From assembly GCA_036004365.1 (NCBI GenBank), contig DASYRN010000175.1, positions 1 through 64,000 on the forward strand: a stretch of DNA of 64,000 bases, in the 5' to 3' direction. This document shows, piece by piece, positions 1-8,030 of the stretch. Made by a program: the position numbers and the translations under genes. The notes under the pieces are model-generated. The model was not told where the DNA came from. It ran no database searches and was given only the letters and a program-made list of their open reading frames with translations. How positions within the stretch are numbered: position 1 is the stretch's first letter; every line of letters starts with the position of its first letter. The DNA comes from DP-36 sp036004365 (GTDB taxonomy: Bacteria; Desulfobacterota; Binatia; UBA9968).

Positions 1-500
1 TTGCCGCGCACCTCGGTCACCGTATACGTCTGGCGTCGGGTCAGCCCCTCCGATCCGGAACCGTCGAGCCTAGTGATCCCCTGGAGCTCAGGAACCGGGA
101 TGTTGGGGTTGCCGACGTAGGGGAGAGGAAAGTTCAGCGACCCAAAGACGGGCCGGGTCTCTGTCCTGAAGCGAAACTCGTAGACGATGTCTTCGGCGAC
201 ACCGTCCTGGTTGTTATCAACGTGGATGCGATAGAGCACGTTGTCGTCAAAGTTGAAATAGTTTGGGCCATCCCCGGGTTCCTGACCCGGAATCACGTTC
301 AAGATGAATACGACCTTGCTTGGGTCCACCCAGCTCCGGAACGCGTACGTGTCGGTATTGTCCGCTGCCGGGTCGAGGGCGATTAGCGGCGCCTCCCGAT
401 GGCTGGCCGCCCATGTGACGGGGCTAACAGGAAGAAAAGTCAACAATGCCAGGATCGAAGCTGTGAATCGAAACAGCCAATATTTCTTGATTTTTCTCAT
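1..500 (-). CDS. DUF4331 family secreted protein (C-terminus beyond window)
   Basis: I translated the minus strand from the ATG at 500 and the frame stays open to the window edge, so only about 166 N-terminal residues are visible. The protein begins with a basic stretch and a hydrophobic signal-peptide-like segment ending near VTWAASHREAP. It continues with features typical of DUF4331 proteins: the ASHREAPLIALDP opening, an ADNTDTYAF segment and a DDNVLYRIHVDNNQDG segment. The ATG at 500 is preferred over the one at 506 because AAGGGGG lies about 6 nt upstream of it. DUF4331 proteins are exported and of unknown biochemical role. The gene is divergent from an ECF sigma factor, which suggests but does not prove that it is a regulon member. 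Confidence 0.85.
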   Translation of the reverse strand, partial: MRKIKKYWLFRFTASILALLTFLPVSPVTWAASHREAPLIALDPAADNTDTYAFRSWVDPSKVVFILNVIPGQEPGDGPNYFNFDDNVLYRIHVDNNQDGVAEDIVYEFRFRTETRPVFGSLNFPLPYVGNPNIPVPELQGITRLDGSGSEGLTRRQTYTVTEVRG

Positions 501-593
501 CTTCATCCCCCTTGTGGAATTTATTGAGGATAGGGCCCCTCGATTCCTATCTACGTCCGCACCGAGCGCTTTGGATTTCCAGCGAGGTGTGAT

Positions 594-621
594 TGAACCA
601 AAGGGTCGCGAGAGCCGTATT
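594..621 (+). promoter_or_regulatory. candidate ECF-type promoter before the sigma factor
   Basis: TGAACC (594-599) and CGTATT (616-621) are separated by 16 bp. This resembles the GAAC / CGT signature of many ECF sigma factor promoters and lies 40 bp before the sigma gene start. Autoregulation of ECF sigma genes is common, so this is a plausible self-recognised promoter. It rests only on pattern matching. Confidence 0.35.
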
Positions 622-660
622 ATATTGGCAAGAGCGTGAGCTCTGTGATACGGAATCCGA

Positions 661-1224
661 ATGGCCGCCGAATCTGGAGACGATCCCATCCGCTTAATTC
701 GCCAGATCGCAGACGGAAACCGAGACGCTTTCCAACGTTTCTACGACCTCTTTGCGTCGCTTGCTTTCACGCTTGCCGTCCGAATCCTGCGCGACCGCGT
801 AGCCGCAGAGGATCTACTCCAAGAAGCTTTTTTTCAGCTCTGGAACCAGGCAGCAAGTTACAGTCAGGAGCGCGGCAGCCCAGAAGCGTGGGTCATCACG
901 ATTATCCGCAGCCGGGCAATCGATAAACTTCGTTCTATACGTAGAAGAGAAAAGAGCTTCGTGCCAATGGAACGTCCTGGCGGGAAGGAATACGATAGGA
1001 AGGTGGAAAGCGGAGCTGAAGAATCGGAAGCGCGGCTGACAGTAAACAGCGTTCTGGCTCAACTCCCAGAGGCCCAGCGCCAGGTATTGGAAATGGCCTA
1101 TTTTGAAGGGCTAACGCAGTCAGAGATCGCAGAAAGGCTGAAGGAGCCCTTGGGAACGGTAAAAACTCGCATACGCACGGCGCTCACGCGTCTGCGCGAG
1201 CTTTTTGGCGCTAAGATGGCTTGA
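661..1224 (+). CDS. ECF RNA polymerase sigma factor
   Basis: This 187-residue protein has the two-domain layout of sigma-70 family ECF factors. Region 2 (roughly residues 10-90) contains DAFQRFYDLF, AAEDLLQEAFFQLW and a VITIIRSRAIDKLR stretch. Region 4 (roughly 125-180) contains the helix-turn-helix with LPEAQRQVLEMAYFEG, TQSEIAERL and GTVKTRIRTAL. Its length is normal for the family. An in-frame stop lies just upstream, so the ATG at 661 is the first usable start, although no strong ribosome binding site is visible. The anti-sigma gene begins 7 bp after it, which implies co-transcription. The class recalls SigK-like factors because the partner has an RskA-type C-terminal domain. Confidence 0.93.
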   Translation: MAAESGDDPIRLIRQIADGNRDAFQRFYDLFASLAFTLAVRILRDRVAAEDLLQEAFFQLWNQAASYSQERGSPEAWVITIIRSRAIDKLRSIRRREKSFVPMERPGGKEYDRKVESGAEESEARLTVNSVLAQLPEAQRQVLEMAYFEGLTQSEIAERLKEPLGTVKTRIRTALTRLRELFGAKMA

Positions 1225-1231
1225 GAATCTT

Positions 1232-1993
1232 ATGGACCACGAAGAATGGCTTGAGCGTGCAGAAATATATGCCCTCGGGGCGCTCGACGGCGAGGAACTG
1301 AGCCAATTCGAGGAGCATCTCGCTTCGGGATGTCCCCTGTGTGAAGAACGTTTGCTCGAGACCCGTGAGGCTCTGGTTCAGCTGCCGCGGTCGCTTGCCT
1401 CTGTGGAACCTCCAGAGAGCCTTAAAGCTGACCTGCTGAGACGGATCGCCCCAGAAGTCAAGGTTGCGGTCTCCGAGAGATCCGGGTTTCGGTGGGCCTG
1501 GTGGGGTTTGGGAGCTGGCGCTCTGGCCGCTGCTGGTCTTCTCCTTGTTATAAGCTGGAATTTAATCACTGCGCGCAAAGAACTTCACGAACACCAAGCT
1601 CAGATCGCGGCGCTCCAGACTCAAGCTGCTCAGCGGGAACAGCTGATTCAATTTCTATCCGACCCACAAGTTCGCGTCGTCAACCTGGCCGGACTTCCAG
1701 CAAGTCCGAGTGCAAGAGCCCAGTTGCTTTGGAATCCCCTCTCTCGAACGGGCTTGCTCCTGGTGACTGGGCTGCCTCAGATTCCTCGAGACAAGGAGTA
1801 TGAGCTTTGGGCGATTGCGGGTGCAGAGCCCGTTCCTGCCGGAGTTTTCATCGTGAACGAGCAGGGACTGGCTCTCTTTCGACTGCCGACGCTACCCGAA
1901 GCAAAAAACTATGATAAGTTTGCCGTTACCTTGGAGCCGGCGGGTGGTGTTCCAAAACCTACGGGCACGATGGTTCTGCTGGGAAGCCTCTAG
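1232..1993 (+). CDS. RskA-type membrane anti-sigma factor
   Basis: This 253-residue protein starts at the ATG at 1232, 7 bp after the sigma stop. An earlier in-frame ATG at 1205 would overlap the sigma gene. The N-terminal cytoplasmic part holds an anti-sigma zinc-finger-like signature, EEHLASGCPLCEE (H-x4-C-x2-C). A single membrane segment (WWGLGAGALAAAGLLLVIS, about residues 90-112) follows, then a coiled-coil-like stretch. The C-terminal domain (about 150-253) looks like RskA, with LLWNPLSRTGLLLVTGLP, YELWAI and VTLEPAGGVPKPTG. Proteins of this type hold the cognate ECF sigma factor at the membrane until a signal releases it. The signal is not deducible here. Confidence 0.9.
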   Translation: MDHEEWLERAEIYALGALDGEELSQFEEHLASGCPLCEERLLETREALVQLPRSLASVEPPESLKADLLRRIAPEVKVAVSERSGFRWAWWGLGAGALAAAGLLLVISWNLITARKELHEHQAQIAALQTQAAQREQLIQFLSDPQVRVVNLAGLPASPSARAQLLWNPLSRTGLLLVTGLPQIPRDKEYELWAIAGAEPVPAGVFIVNEQGLALFRLPTLPEAKNYDKFAVTLEPAGGVPKPTGTMVLLGSL

Positions 1994-2013
1994 TCATTTT
2001 AGATTTTGGATTT

Positions 2014-2052
2014 CCGCCTTAGGCGGATCCGCCAAAGCGTTGTGGCGGAGCC
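2014..2052 (+). terminator. hairpins after the anti-sigma gene
   Basis: Two adjacent dyads follow the stop codon. CCGCCTTAGGCGG is at 2014-2026, and GGATCCGCCA (2025-2034) can pair with TGGCGGAGCC (2043-2052) around an 8-nt loop. There is no clear T-run afterwards, so this may be a weak terminator or a repeat. It is preceded by a TTTTAGATTTTGGATT word shared with the palindromic repeats at 11586 and 19770. Confidence 0.4.
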
Positions 2053-2134
2053 GATTTTGATTTCATAAACGGAATGGTCTCCATCGGTGGTTTTGTCGTA
2101 ATGAGTGTCCTCCTCGAACTCTGCTAGGATTAAC

Positions 2135-2941
2135 ATGGTGAAAATCTTCAAAGCTCTGACCGTCGCGGGTTCGGACTCAGGGGCTGGCGCTGGAATTCAG
2201 GCGGATCTCAAGACTTTTGCCGCCCACGGGGTTTACGGGATATCTGTCATCACCGCGATCACTGCTCAAAATACCCGAAAGGTCACTCAAATCCTCGAGC
2301 TTCCACCTGACCTTGTTTCCGCTCAGATCGACGCGGTTATCCAGGACATTGGCGCTCATGCCCTCAAAACAGGGATGCTTGCCAACGCCGCTATTATTGA
2401 GGTTGTGGCAGAGAAAATTCGCGAGCATGGGCTGCGAAATCTCGTTGTCGATCCTGTCATGGTGGCCAAATCCGGCGATGTTCTTCTTCAAAAGGACGCG
2501 ATCGAGGCCCTGCGCTCGGTGCTGATCCCACTCGCCGCAATTGTGACTCCGAATCTTCCGGAAGCTCAAGAGCTGGCTGGCATCCGTGAGACAGATCTCA
2601 AAGCGATCAAGGAGGCGGCGGTCCGAATCGCAGGGATGGGTGCGAAGAGCGTCCTTATCAAAGGAGGCCACCGGAAAGGGCCGGCAACGGATATTTTTTA
2701 TGACGGGCAGAGATTTCGCGAGTTGAGCGCGACTCGGATCCGCACGCCTCATACCCATGGGACAGGCTGTACTTTTTCGGCGGCGATCGCGGCGAACTTA
2801 GCCAGAGGAGAGAAGCTGGAAAGGGCGGTGGTTTTGGCCAAAAGATACATCACGGAGGCGATCCGCAGAGGCTTCGCGATCGGCGCCGGCCATAGTCCAG
2901 TACATCACTTTTATCGTACTTGGAAAAGAGATGAAGCATGA
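2135..2941 (+). CDS. thiD: hydroxymethylpyrimidine/phosphomethylpyrimidine kinase
   Basis: ThiD phosphorylates HMP and then HMP-phosphate to HMP-diphosphate, the pyrimidine half of thiamin. The 268-residue product shows the ribokinase-fold hallmarks: an N-terminal TVAGSDSGAGAGIQADLKTF segment, the LVVDPVMVAKSGD segment mid-protein, VTPNLPEAQ, and the anion-hole and catalytic-base motif HGTGCTFSAAIAANLA near the C-terminus. The ATG at 2135 is chosen because AGGA sits 7 bp before it; an in-frame GTG at 2105 is less likely. No other thiamin gene is adjacent, so it appears to stand alone. Confidence 0.95.
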   Translation: MVKIFKALTVAGSDSGAGAGIQADLKTFAAHGVYGISVITAITAQNTRKVTQILELPPDLVSAQIDAVIQDIGAHALKTGMLANAAIIEVVAEKIREHGLRNLVVDPVMVAKSGDVLLQKDAIEALRSVLIPLAAIVTPNLPEAQELAGIRETDLKAIKEAAVRIAGMGAKSVLIKGGHRKGPATDIFYDGQRFRELSATRIRTPHTHGTGCTFSAAIAANLARGEKLERAVVLAKRYITEAIRRGFAIGAGHSPVHHFYRTWKRDEA

Positions 2942-3274
2942 GCCGGAAGTTACAACTTGAGCTGCCGCGGCTGGAAGTGACAATGCTGATGCGGCCTTGA
3001 TTGGTGGGGTAAAACAATAAGATCGTGCAAGCTCGCCAGTTGAAGACCATCCAAAGACACTTTTGCCCTGACGGGTCAACCTCCCCAGAGGCAAATTCCT
3101 TTCTCTTTATCACTTCAAGCGGTGCCTGCCCCGACATTGTCGAAGCCTTCAGCGAATCGGGATTCAAGGTGAAGCTCCACCTCTTTTAATCCTACGACCC
3201 ATCAAACAGACCCATGTATCTGGGGCAAGGCTGAAACCTAAAGTCAGCGATAGCGCTGGCGTTGCTGGATTACG
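2938..3274 (+). other. 333-bp gap after thiD with two tiny ORFs
   Basis: This stretch between thiD and the convergent pyrF holds no recognisable gene. An ATG at 2938 overlaps the thiD stop and opens a 20-codon frame ending at 3000. A GTG at 3025 opens a 54-codon frame ending at 3189 (starts VQARQLKTIQRH, ends GFKVKLHLF). The second looks more protein-like than random sequence and could be a small gene or the tail of a decayed one. Neither resembles a family I know. Confidence 0.3.
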
Positions 3275-4039
3275 TTAGGAAGCTCGTGGTGCACTTTGTT
3301 CCATTTCGGAGATAATATCTCGTGTCGCTCTCAAGGGGTCTTTTGCTTCGATGATCGGCCGGCCGACGACGATGTAATTCACGCTGGCACGGATCGCCTC
3401 CTGAGGCGACATCACCCTCTTCTGGTCGTTATGTTTTGTTTTTTGTGGTCGAATGCCCGGAGTGACGATAATGAAGCGCCGTCCGCAGGCGGATCGAATC
3501 GGACTGACCTCATTGGAGGCGGCCACTACCCCATCCATTCCCGCTTCTCGGCTCAACAGCGCCAGCCGAACAACCTGATCCGCCACCTCGCCAGTAACAC
3601 CGACTTTTTTTAAGTCGCTCTCGTTGAGGCTGGTTAACACTGTAACTGCCAACATGATTGGCTTTCTCAGAGACTCCTGGCGGCAGACCCGGCTGACCTC
3701 TTTGACGGTGAGGCGCATCATCTCCAGGCTGCCGGAAGCATGGACATTGAACATTTTGACGCCTAGGCGGGTGGCCTCGACAGCAGCTTTGGCCACAGTC
3801 GTGGGAATATCGTGGAATTTGAGATCCAAGAAAACCTCGCCGCCCATGTCGTGGATCAGCTTGACGGCTTGAGGTCCAGCGTGGGTGAAAAGCTGCTTGC
3901 CGACCTTGAACATCCCGACCTCGCCGGCTAAGAGGCTGACTATCGTCCTTGCCCTTTCGAGATCATCGACGTCCAGCGCAAGGATCAGCCGATCTTTCAT
4001 AGAGACGGAGGGCCGCACTAGCTGAAGATTAGCCGCCAT
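3275..4039 (-). CDS. pyrF: orotidine 5'-phosphate decarboxylase
   Basis: PyrF converts OMP to UMP in the last step of pyrimidine synthesis. The 254-residue product contains LILALDVDDLERA at the N-terminus and the charged active-site motif LDLKFHDIPTTV (D72, K74, D77). It also has FNVHASGSLEMM, TPGIRP and the phosphate-binding YIVVGRPI near the C-terminus. The ATG at 4039 lies 3 bp after the proS stop, so the two are probably translationally coupled. A second in-frame ATG at 4000 would give the more usual N-terminus MKDRLILAL. Confidence 0.95.
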   Translation of the reverse strand: MAANLQLVRPSVSMKDRLILALDVDDLERARTIVSLLAGEVGMFKVGKQLFTHAGPQAVKLIHDMGGEVFLDLKFHDIPTTVAKAAVEATRLGVKMFNVHASGSLEMMRLTVKEVSRVCRQESLRKPIMLAVTVLTSLNESDLKKVGVTGEVADQVVRLALLSREAGMDGVVAASNEVSPIRSACGRRFIIVTPGIRPQKTKHNDQKRVMSPQEAIRASVNYIVVGRPIIEAKDPLRATRDIISEMEQSAPRAS

Positions 4040-4042
4040 TTT

Positions 4043-5770
4043 TCAGATCTTGAGAGATTCTGAGATCATCGCATCAATCCTATCGGCTGCTTTTTCGACC
4101 GGGATCTCCTCGGTCCTTCCGTCATGTCGCCACCGCACCTCGACGCAGCCTTTCTCCAGACCCTTCGCTCCCAGGGTAACCCGTATCGGAATACCGATCA
4201 GGTCTGCATCCTTGAATTTGACTCCCGGCCTTTCGTCCCGGTCGTCCAGGAGAACCTCACGGCTGCGTTTTAAGAGTTCTTGATAGAGGTCATCCGTAAC
4301 CTTCTGGGTTCGCCTCTCTTTGTAGTTGATGGGGAGGAGCAAGACCTGTAAGGGAGCGATGGCGACAGGCCAGATGATCCCATTCTCATCGTAGTTTTGC
4401 TCGATAGCGGCTGCAAGAAGACGGCTTATACCGATTCCATAGCAACCCATCTCAAGGGGTTGTTCGCGCCCTTCGGCATCGAGATAGGTGGCTCCCATAG
4501 TTTCGCTGTACTTCTTTCCGAGATAGAAAACCTGTCCCACCTCTATTCCCCGGTAGGATTCAAGCCTGCCTGTGTCGCAACGAGGGCACGGGTCTCCGGC
4601 CGCCGCCATACGGAGGTCGGCGAATGCGGTCGGCGTAAAATCTCTCTCCTGGTCCACTTCCATGAAGTGGGCGTCGATCTCGTTGGCGCCGGTGACGGCC
4701 CCCCGCATGCCTTGAATGGTCAGATCCGCGATGGTTCGGAGTTGGAGAGCTATGGGTCCCAAGAAACCGGGGGAGACACCCGTGGCTTTTTCGATTTCGG
4801 CTTCATCCGCTAAGACCAGTTCGCTGCAGTTTAGAGCGGATTTGAGCTTCAGCTGATTGATCTCGTGATCTCCTCGCACCAGAACCGCGACCAGTTCCGA
4901 ACCGTCAATCTTATAGACCATAGTCTTAATAAACCGCTCGGGGGGCAGAGAAAGGAATTCAGAAACTTCCGCGACACTTTTTTTCCCCGGCGTCGCCATT
5001 TTTCTCAGGGGCGGAGATGGATCTTTGAGATCGCGCGCTGAGGGTCTCTGCGACCTGACCTCGGCCTTCTGGACGTTAGCCGCATAGTCGCACCTGTTAC
5101 AACTGACGATGGCGTCCTCTCCCGATTCGGCCAGTACCTGAAACTCGTGGGAAAGAGATCCCCCAATCGCGCCCGTGTCCGCTTCCACGGGGCGGAACTT
5201 GAGTCCACAGCGGGTAAAAATCCTTTTGTAGGTTTCAAACATATTCTGGTACTCGCGGCGGCAGTCTTCCACATCGGTATGGAAACTGTAGGCATCCTTC
5301 ATGATAAATTCCCGCCCGCGCATCAAGCCGAAGCGCGGTCGGATCTCGTCGCGAAATTTGGTCTGGATCTGGAAAAGGTTCAAAGGAAGCTCGCGGTACG
5401 ATCGTACGACCCTGCGCACCAAATCCGTGATGACTTCTTCGTGGGTCGGACCGAGGCAGAAATCTCTCTCGTTGCGGTCCTTAAAGCGGAAGAGATCTTT
5501 CCCGTAGAGTTCCCAGCGGCCGCTCTCCTGCCAGAGCTCGGCAGGTAACGCAATAGGAAGCAAAAGCTCCTGCGCGCCGGCGCGAGCCATCTCCTCACGC
5601 ACAATGGTTTCGATTTTACGGATGACTCTTAAAGCTAAGGGAAGGTAATCGTAAATTCCCCGGCTCACCTGGCGAATCATGCCAGCGCGGACCAAGAGTC
5701 TATGGCTGACGACCTCTGCATCAGCCGGATCCTCTTTGAGGGTTGGGATGAAACTAGCGCTCCAGCGCAC
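4043..5770 (-). CDS. proS: prolyl-tRNA synthetase (bacterial form with editing domain)
   Basis: This 575-residue class II aminoacyl-tRNA synthetase charges tRNA-Pro. The N-terminus (SFIPTLKEDPADAEVVSHR, LLVRAGMIRQVSRGIYDYLP) is characteristic of the bacterial ProS type. Motif 2 includes FRDEIRPRFGLMRGREFIMK. A YbaK-like insertion (about residues 240-385) that removes mischarged alanine is present. C-terminal signatures include GCYGIGISRLLAAAIEQN and the anticodon-binding domain. Length matches the E. coli enzyme. It sits 41 bp downstream of ispG in the same direction. Confidence 0.97.
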   Translation of the reverse strand: MRWSASFIPTLKEDPADAEVVSHRLLVRAGMIRQVSRGIYDYLPLALRVIRKIETIVREEMARAGAQELLLPIALPAELWQESGRWELYGKDLFRFKDRNERDFCLGPTHEEVITDLVRRVVRSYRELPLNLFQIQTKFRDEIRPRFGLMRGREFIMKDAYSFHTDVEDCRREYQNMFETYKRIFTRCGLKFRPVEADTGAIGGSLSHEFQVLAESGEDAIVSCNRCDYAANVQKAEVRSQRPSARDLKDPSPPLRKMATPGKKSVAEVSEFLSLPPERFIKTMVYKIDGSELVAVLVRGDHEINQLKLKSALNCSELVLADEAEIEKATGVSPGFLGPIALQLRTIADLTIQGMRGAVTGANEIDAHFMEVDQERDFTPTAFADLRMAAAGDPCPRCDTGRLESYRGIEVGQVFYLGKKYSETMGATYLDAEGREQPLEMGCYGIGISRLLAAAIEQNYDENGIIWPVAIAPLQVLLLPINYKERRTQKVTDDLYQELLKRSREVLLDDRDERPGVKFKDADLIGIPIRVTLGAKGLEKGCVEVRWRHDGRTEEIPVEKAADRIDAMISESLKI

Positions 5771-5811
5771 GATGTTTTCTTATGTGGAAAGGTGATAGAG
5801 GAACAAAACGG

Positions 5812-6945
5812 TTAATCTTCTGGAGAAGCCGCCCTTTCCGCCTCCTTCTCGGCCGCCAACTTTTCGACTTCTTCCATGAGCGCCTGGACGATCTGCGCCT
5901 CCGGGACCTTACGGATCACTTCGCCTTTTTTGAAGATGAGTCCTATGCCTTTTCCCCCAGCCACTCCGATATCCGCGGCCCGCGCCTCCCCGGGACCGTT
6001 GACCTCACACCCCATGACGGCGACGTGGATGTTCTTGTTGCTGAAGGGGATCATTCGCTGCTCCACCTGTTTGGCCAGACCGACCAGGTCGATATCCGCT
6101 CGACCACAGGAGGGGCAGGCGACAAAAGTTAGCCCCTCCTTTCGAAGACCAAGAGATTTTAAAATCTCCATTCCCACTCGAACCTCTTCCACGGGGTCCG
6201 CGGAAAGGGAGACCCGTATGGTATCGCCGATGCCCTCGGCTAAAAGCGTCCCGATTCCCACCGACGATTTGATCGTGCCGACGGTAGGGGTCCCGGCTTC
6301 GGTGACGCCGAGGTGGAATGGATAATCGACCTTGTCCGCCAACATACGGTAAGCTTCGATCATCATGAGGGGGTCTGAAGCCTTTAGGGAGACCTTGATT
6401 TCATGATAACCCAAGTCTTCTAAGATGCGGATGTGGCGCAGGGCACTCTCGACCATTCCCTCGGCTGCTGGGCCGTTATGCTTCTTGAGAAGATCTTTTT
6501 CCAAAGAGCCGGCGTTCACTCCGATGCGGATCGGAATTCTCCGCTCCGAGGCGATCTTGATGACCTCTTCCACGCACCAGCGCTCGCCAATATTACCCGG
6601 GTTGAGGCGGAGACCGTCGACCCCCTGATCCAGCGCTATAAGAGCGAGCTTGTAGTTGAAGTGAATGTCAGCGATAAGAGGAATTCGAGTTTGATTTTTA
6701 ATTTCTCCAAGTTTTTCAGCCGCTTCCCGAACTGGAACCGCAACCCTCACGATGTCACACCCGGCCGCCTCCAACGCCCATATCTGGTCAACGGTCGCGT
6801 CAACATTCCGCGTGTCGGTCTTGGTCATTGATTGGATAGTGATGGGAGCATCGCCACCAATCTTGACCTTACCCAGCTGAATCTGTCTGGTTTTCCGTCG
6901 CTGTCTCACGATTTCACTATAATGGAGGGGATGAAGAGGTGTCAA
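5812..6945 (-). CDS. ispG: 4-hydroxy-3-methylbut-2-en-1-yl diphosphate synthase
   Basis: IspG (GcpE) performs the penultimate step of the MEP isoprenoid pathway and carries a [4Fe-4S] cluster. The 377-residue product has the TIM-barrel part, with SMTKTDTRNVDAT, PLIADIHFNYKLAL, GLRLNPGNIG and IGVNAGSLEKDLL. The cluster cysteines are visible in CPSCGR (C277, C280) and MGCEVNGPGEA (C313). Its length fits the short bacterial form. An ispG-proS order occurs in several Gram-negative groups, and here pyrF is added downstream. Presence of ispG indicates that the organism makes isoprenoids by the MEP route. Confidence 0.97.
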   Translation of the reverse strand: MTPLHPLHYSEIVRQRRKTRQIQLGKVKIGGDAPITIQSMTKTDTRNVDATVDQIWALEAAGCDIVRVAVPVREAAEKLGEIKNQTRIPLIADIHFNYKLALIALDQGVDGLRLNPGNIGERWCVEEVIKIASERRIPIRIGVNAGSLEKDLLKKHNGPAAEGMVESALRHIRILEDLGYHEIKVSLKASDPLMMIEAYRMLADKVDYPFHLGVTEAGTPTVGTIKSSVGIGTLLAEGIGDTIRVSLSADPVEEVRVGMEILKSLGLRKEGLTFVACPSCGRADIDLVGLAKQVEQRMIPFSNKNIHVAVMGCEVNGPGEARAADIGVAGGKGIGLIFKKGEVIRKVPEAQIVQALMEEVEKLAAEKEAERAASPED

Positions 6946-7047
6946 CCAAAGGGGTAACAGTTGGCGACCGACCTAAGGTTCCACATAGCCGCCATCTAAG
7001 GGAAAGTATGATGAGCGTGCCTGAATCTATTTAGGAGGCAGGGCGGT

Positions 7048-7206
7048 TCACCAGTTGGGTCCAGCAGGAAAGACTTTGGCTCCAGTTTTTTCCAGCTCGG
7101 GAAGATAAGTTTGGGTTTTGTCAGTAATGCTTTGGTCATCCAACGTACGGAAAACACCGTGGCTGCCGAGGAACGGCAAACAATGAAATCGCGGGAAAAG
7201 GTTCAC
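7048..7206 (-). pseudogene. possible C-terminal gene remnant downstream of jag
   Basis: Between jag and ispG the minus strand carries a 52-codon frame from a GTG at 7206 to a TGA at 7048. The translation is well ordered and protein-like, including FLGSHGVFRTLDDQSITDK and YLPELEKTGAKVFPAGPNW at the very end. It reads like the C-terminal tail of a larger enzyme or binding protein whose front was lost. I cannot assign the family. The rest of the 275-bp gap shows nothing else. Confidence 0.35.
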
Positions 7207-7220
7207 AGGCGCCTTCTGGT

Positions 7221-8003
7221 TTAGGGAGACTTTCGCGCTTGTCCTTTAGCACCCTGTTTTCCAGATAGTTGTCCTTTCGCCTCCTCCTTCTTTCTGTCTC
7301 CTTCGGGAACAATCAGCAGGCGTCGATAGGCACCCGTTCCCAGACTTTTGGTCTTGACCCATGGGTCATCTTGGAGGGTGAGGTGGACGATGCGGCGATC
7401 CGCCGCGCTGAGGGCGTCCACGGTTATGGCCTTTCTTTGTCTCTTGGCTTTCTCGCCCAGGCGCAAGGCCATGTCTTCCAAACTCTTTCGCCGGCGCGCG
7501 CGGTAATTCTCTGTGTCCAGAAGAACGTGAGGGGCTTCCTTCCCCTGCCTCTCGCTGACGATGCGCGTGACAACATACTGCAGCGCCTCTAAGGTCTGAC
7601 CTTTGCGTCCGATCAGAAGAGCGCTGTTATCTCCATGGACATCTAAAACGGGCTCTTCTTCACTTTCGCCTGGCTTGATCTCGATTGTCCCCTGAAGGCC
7701 CATGAGCCGGAGAATCTCGGTCAAAACCTCCTTGCCCCTCTCGGCCGCTGCGGCGATTTCTTTGCGCGAGAATCTCTGTGGCTGGCCGGCACGATTTGGA
7801 ACGGGCTGCTTTTCTTCATTAGTAGGTAACGCCGTGCGCAAGGATGCCCGGACCCTTGCCTTCCTCGCCCCAAAGCCCAGGATGCCTTTTGTCCCCTCGG
7901 TCAGGATATCGACCGTTACCTTCTCGCGCCCCACACCCAAAATCTTCAGGGCACTCTCTATCGCTTCGTCGATGGTTTCGCCTTCGGCTTCTACGTAATT
8001 CAT
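7221..8003 (-). CDS. jag: RNA-binding protein Jag/KhpB
   Basis: The 260-residue protein has all three Jag domains. An N-terminal Jag_N domain contains EGETIDEAIESALKILGV and GTKGILGFGARKARV. A central KH domain has the LIGRKGQTLEALQYVV loop. A C-terminal R3H domain has AADRRIVHLTLQDDPWVKTKS and RRLLIVP. Jag/KhpB binds RNA and in Firmicutes influences cell elongation; in Gram-negatives its role is less defined. It lies 27 bp after yidC, the conserved position in the rpmH-rnpA-yidD-yidC-jag cluster. The tail is lysine and glutamine rich. Confidence 0.95.
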   Translation of the reverse strand: MNYVEAEGETIDEAIESALKILGVGREKVTVDILTEGTKGILGFGARKARVRASLRTALPTNEEKQPVPNRAGQPQRFSRKEIAAAAERGKEVLTEILRLMGLQGTIEIKPGESEEEPVLDVHGDNSALLIGRKGQTLEALQYVVTRIVSERQGKEAPHVLLDTENYRARRRKSLEDMALRLGEKAKRQRKAITVDALSAADRRIVHLTLQDDPWVKTKSLGTGAYRRLLIVPEGDRKKEEAKGQLSGKQGAKGQARKSP

Positions 8004-8030
8004 AGAACAGTCTCCTCCATCAGGTCCGCT

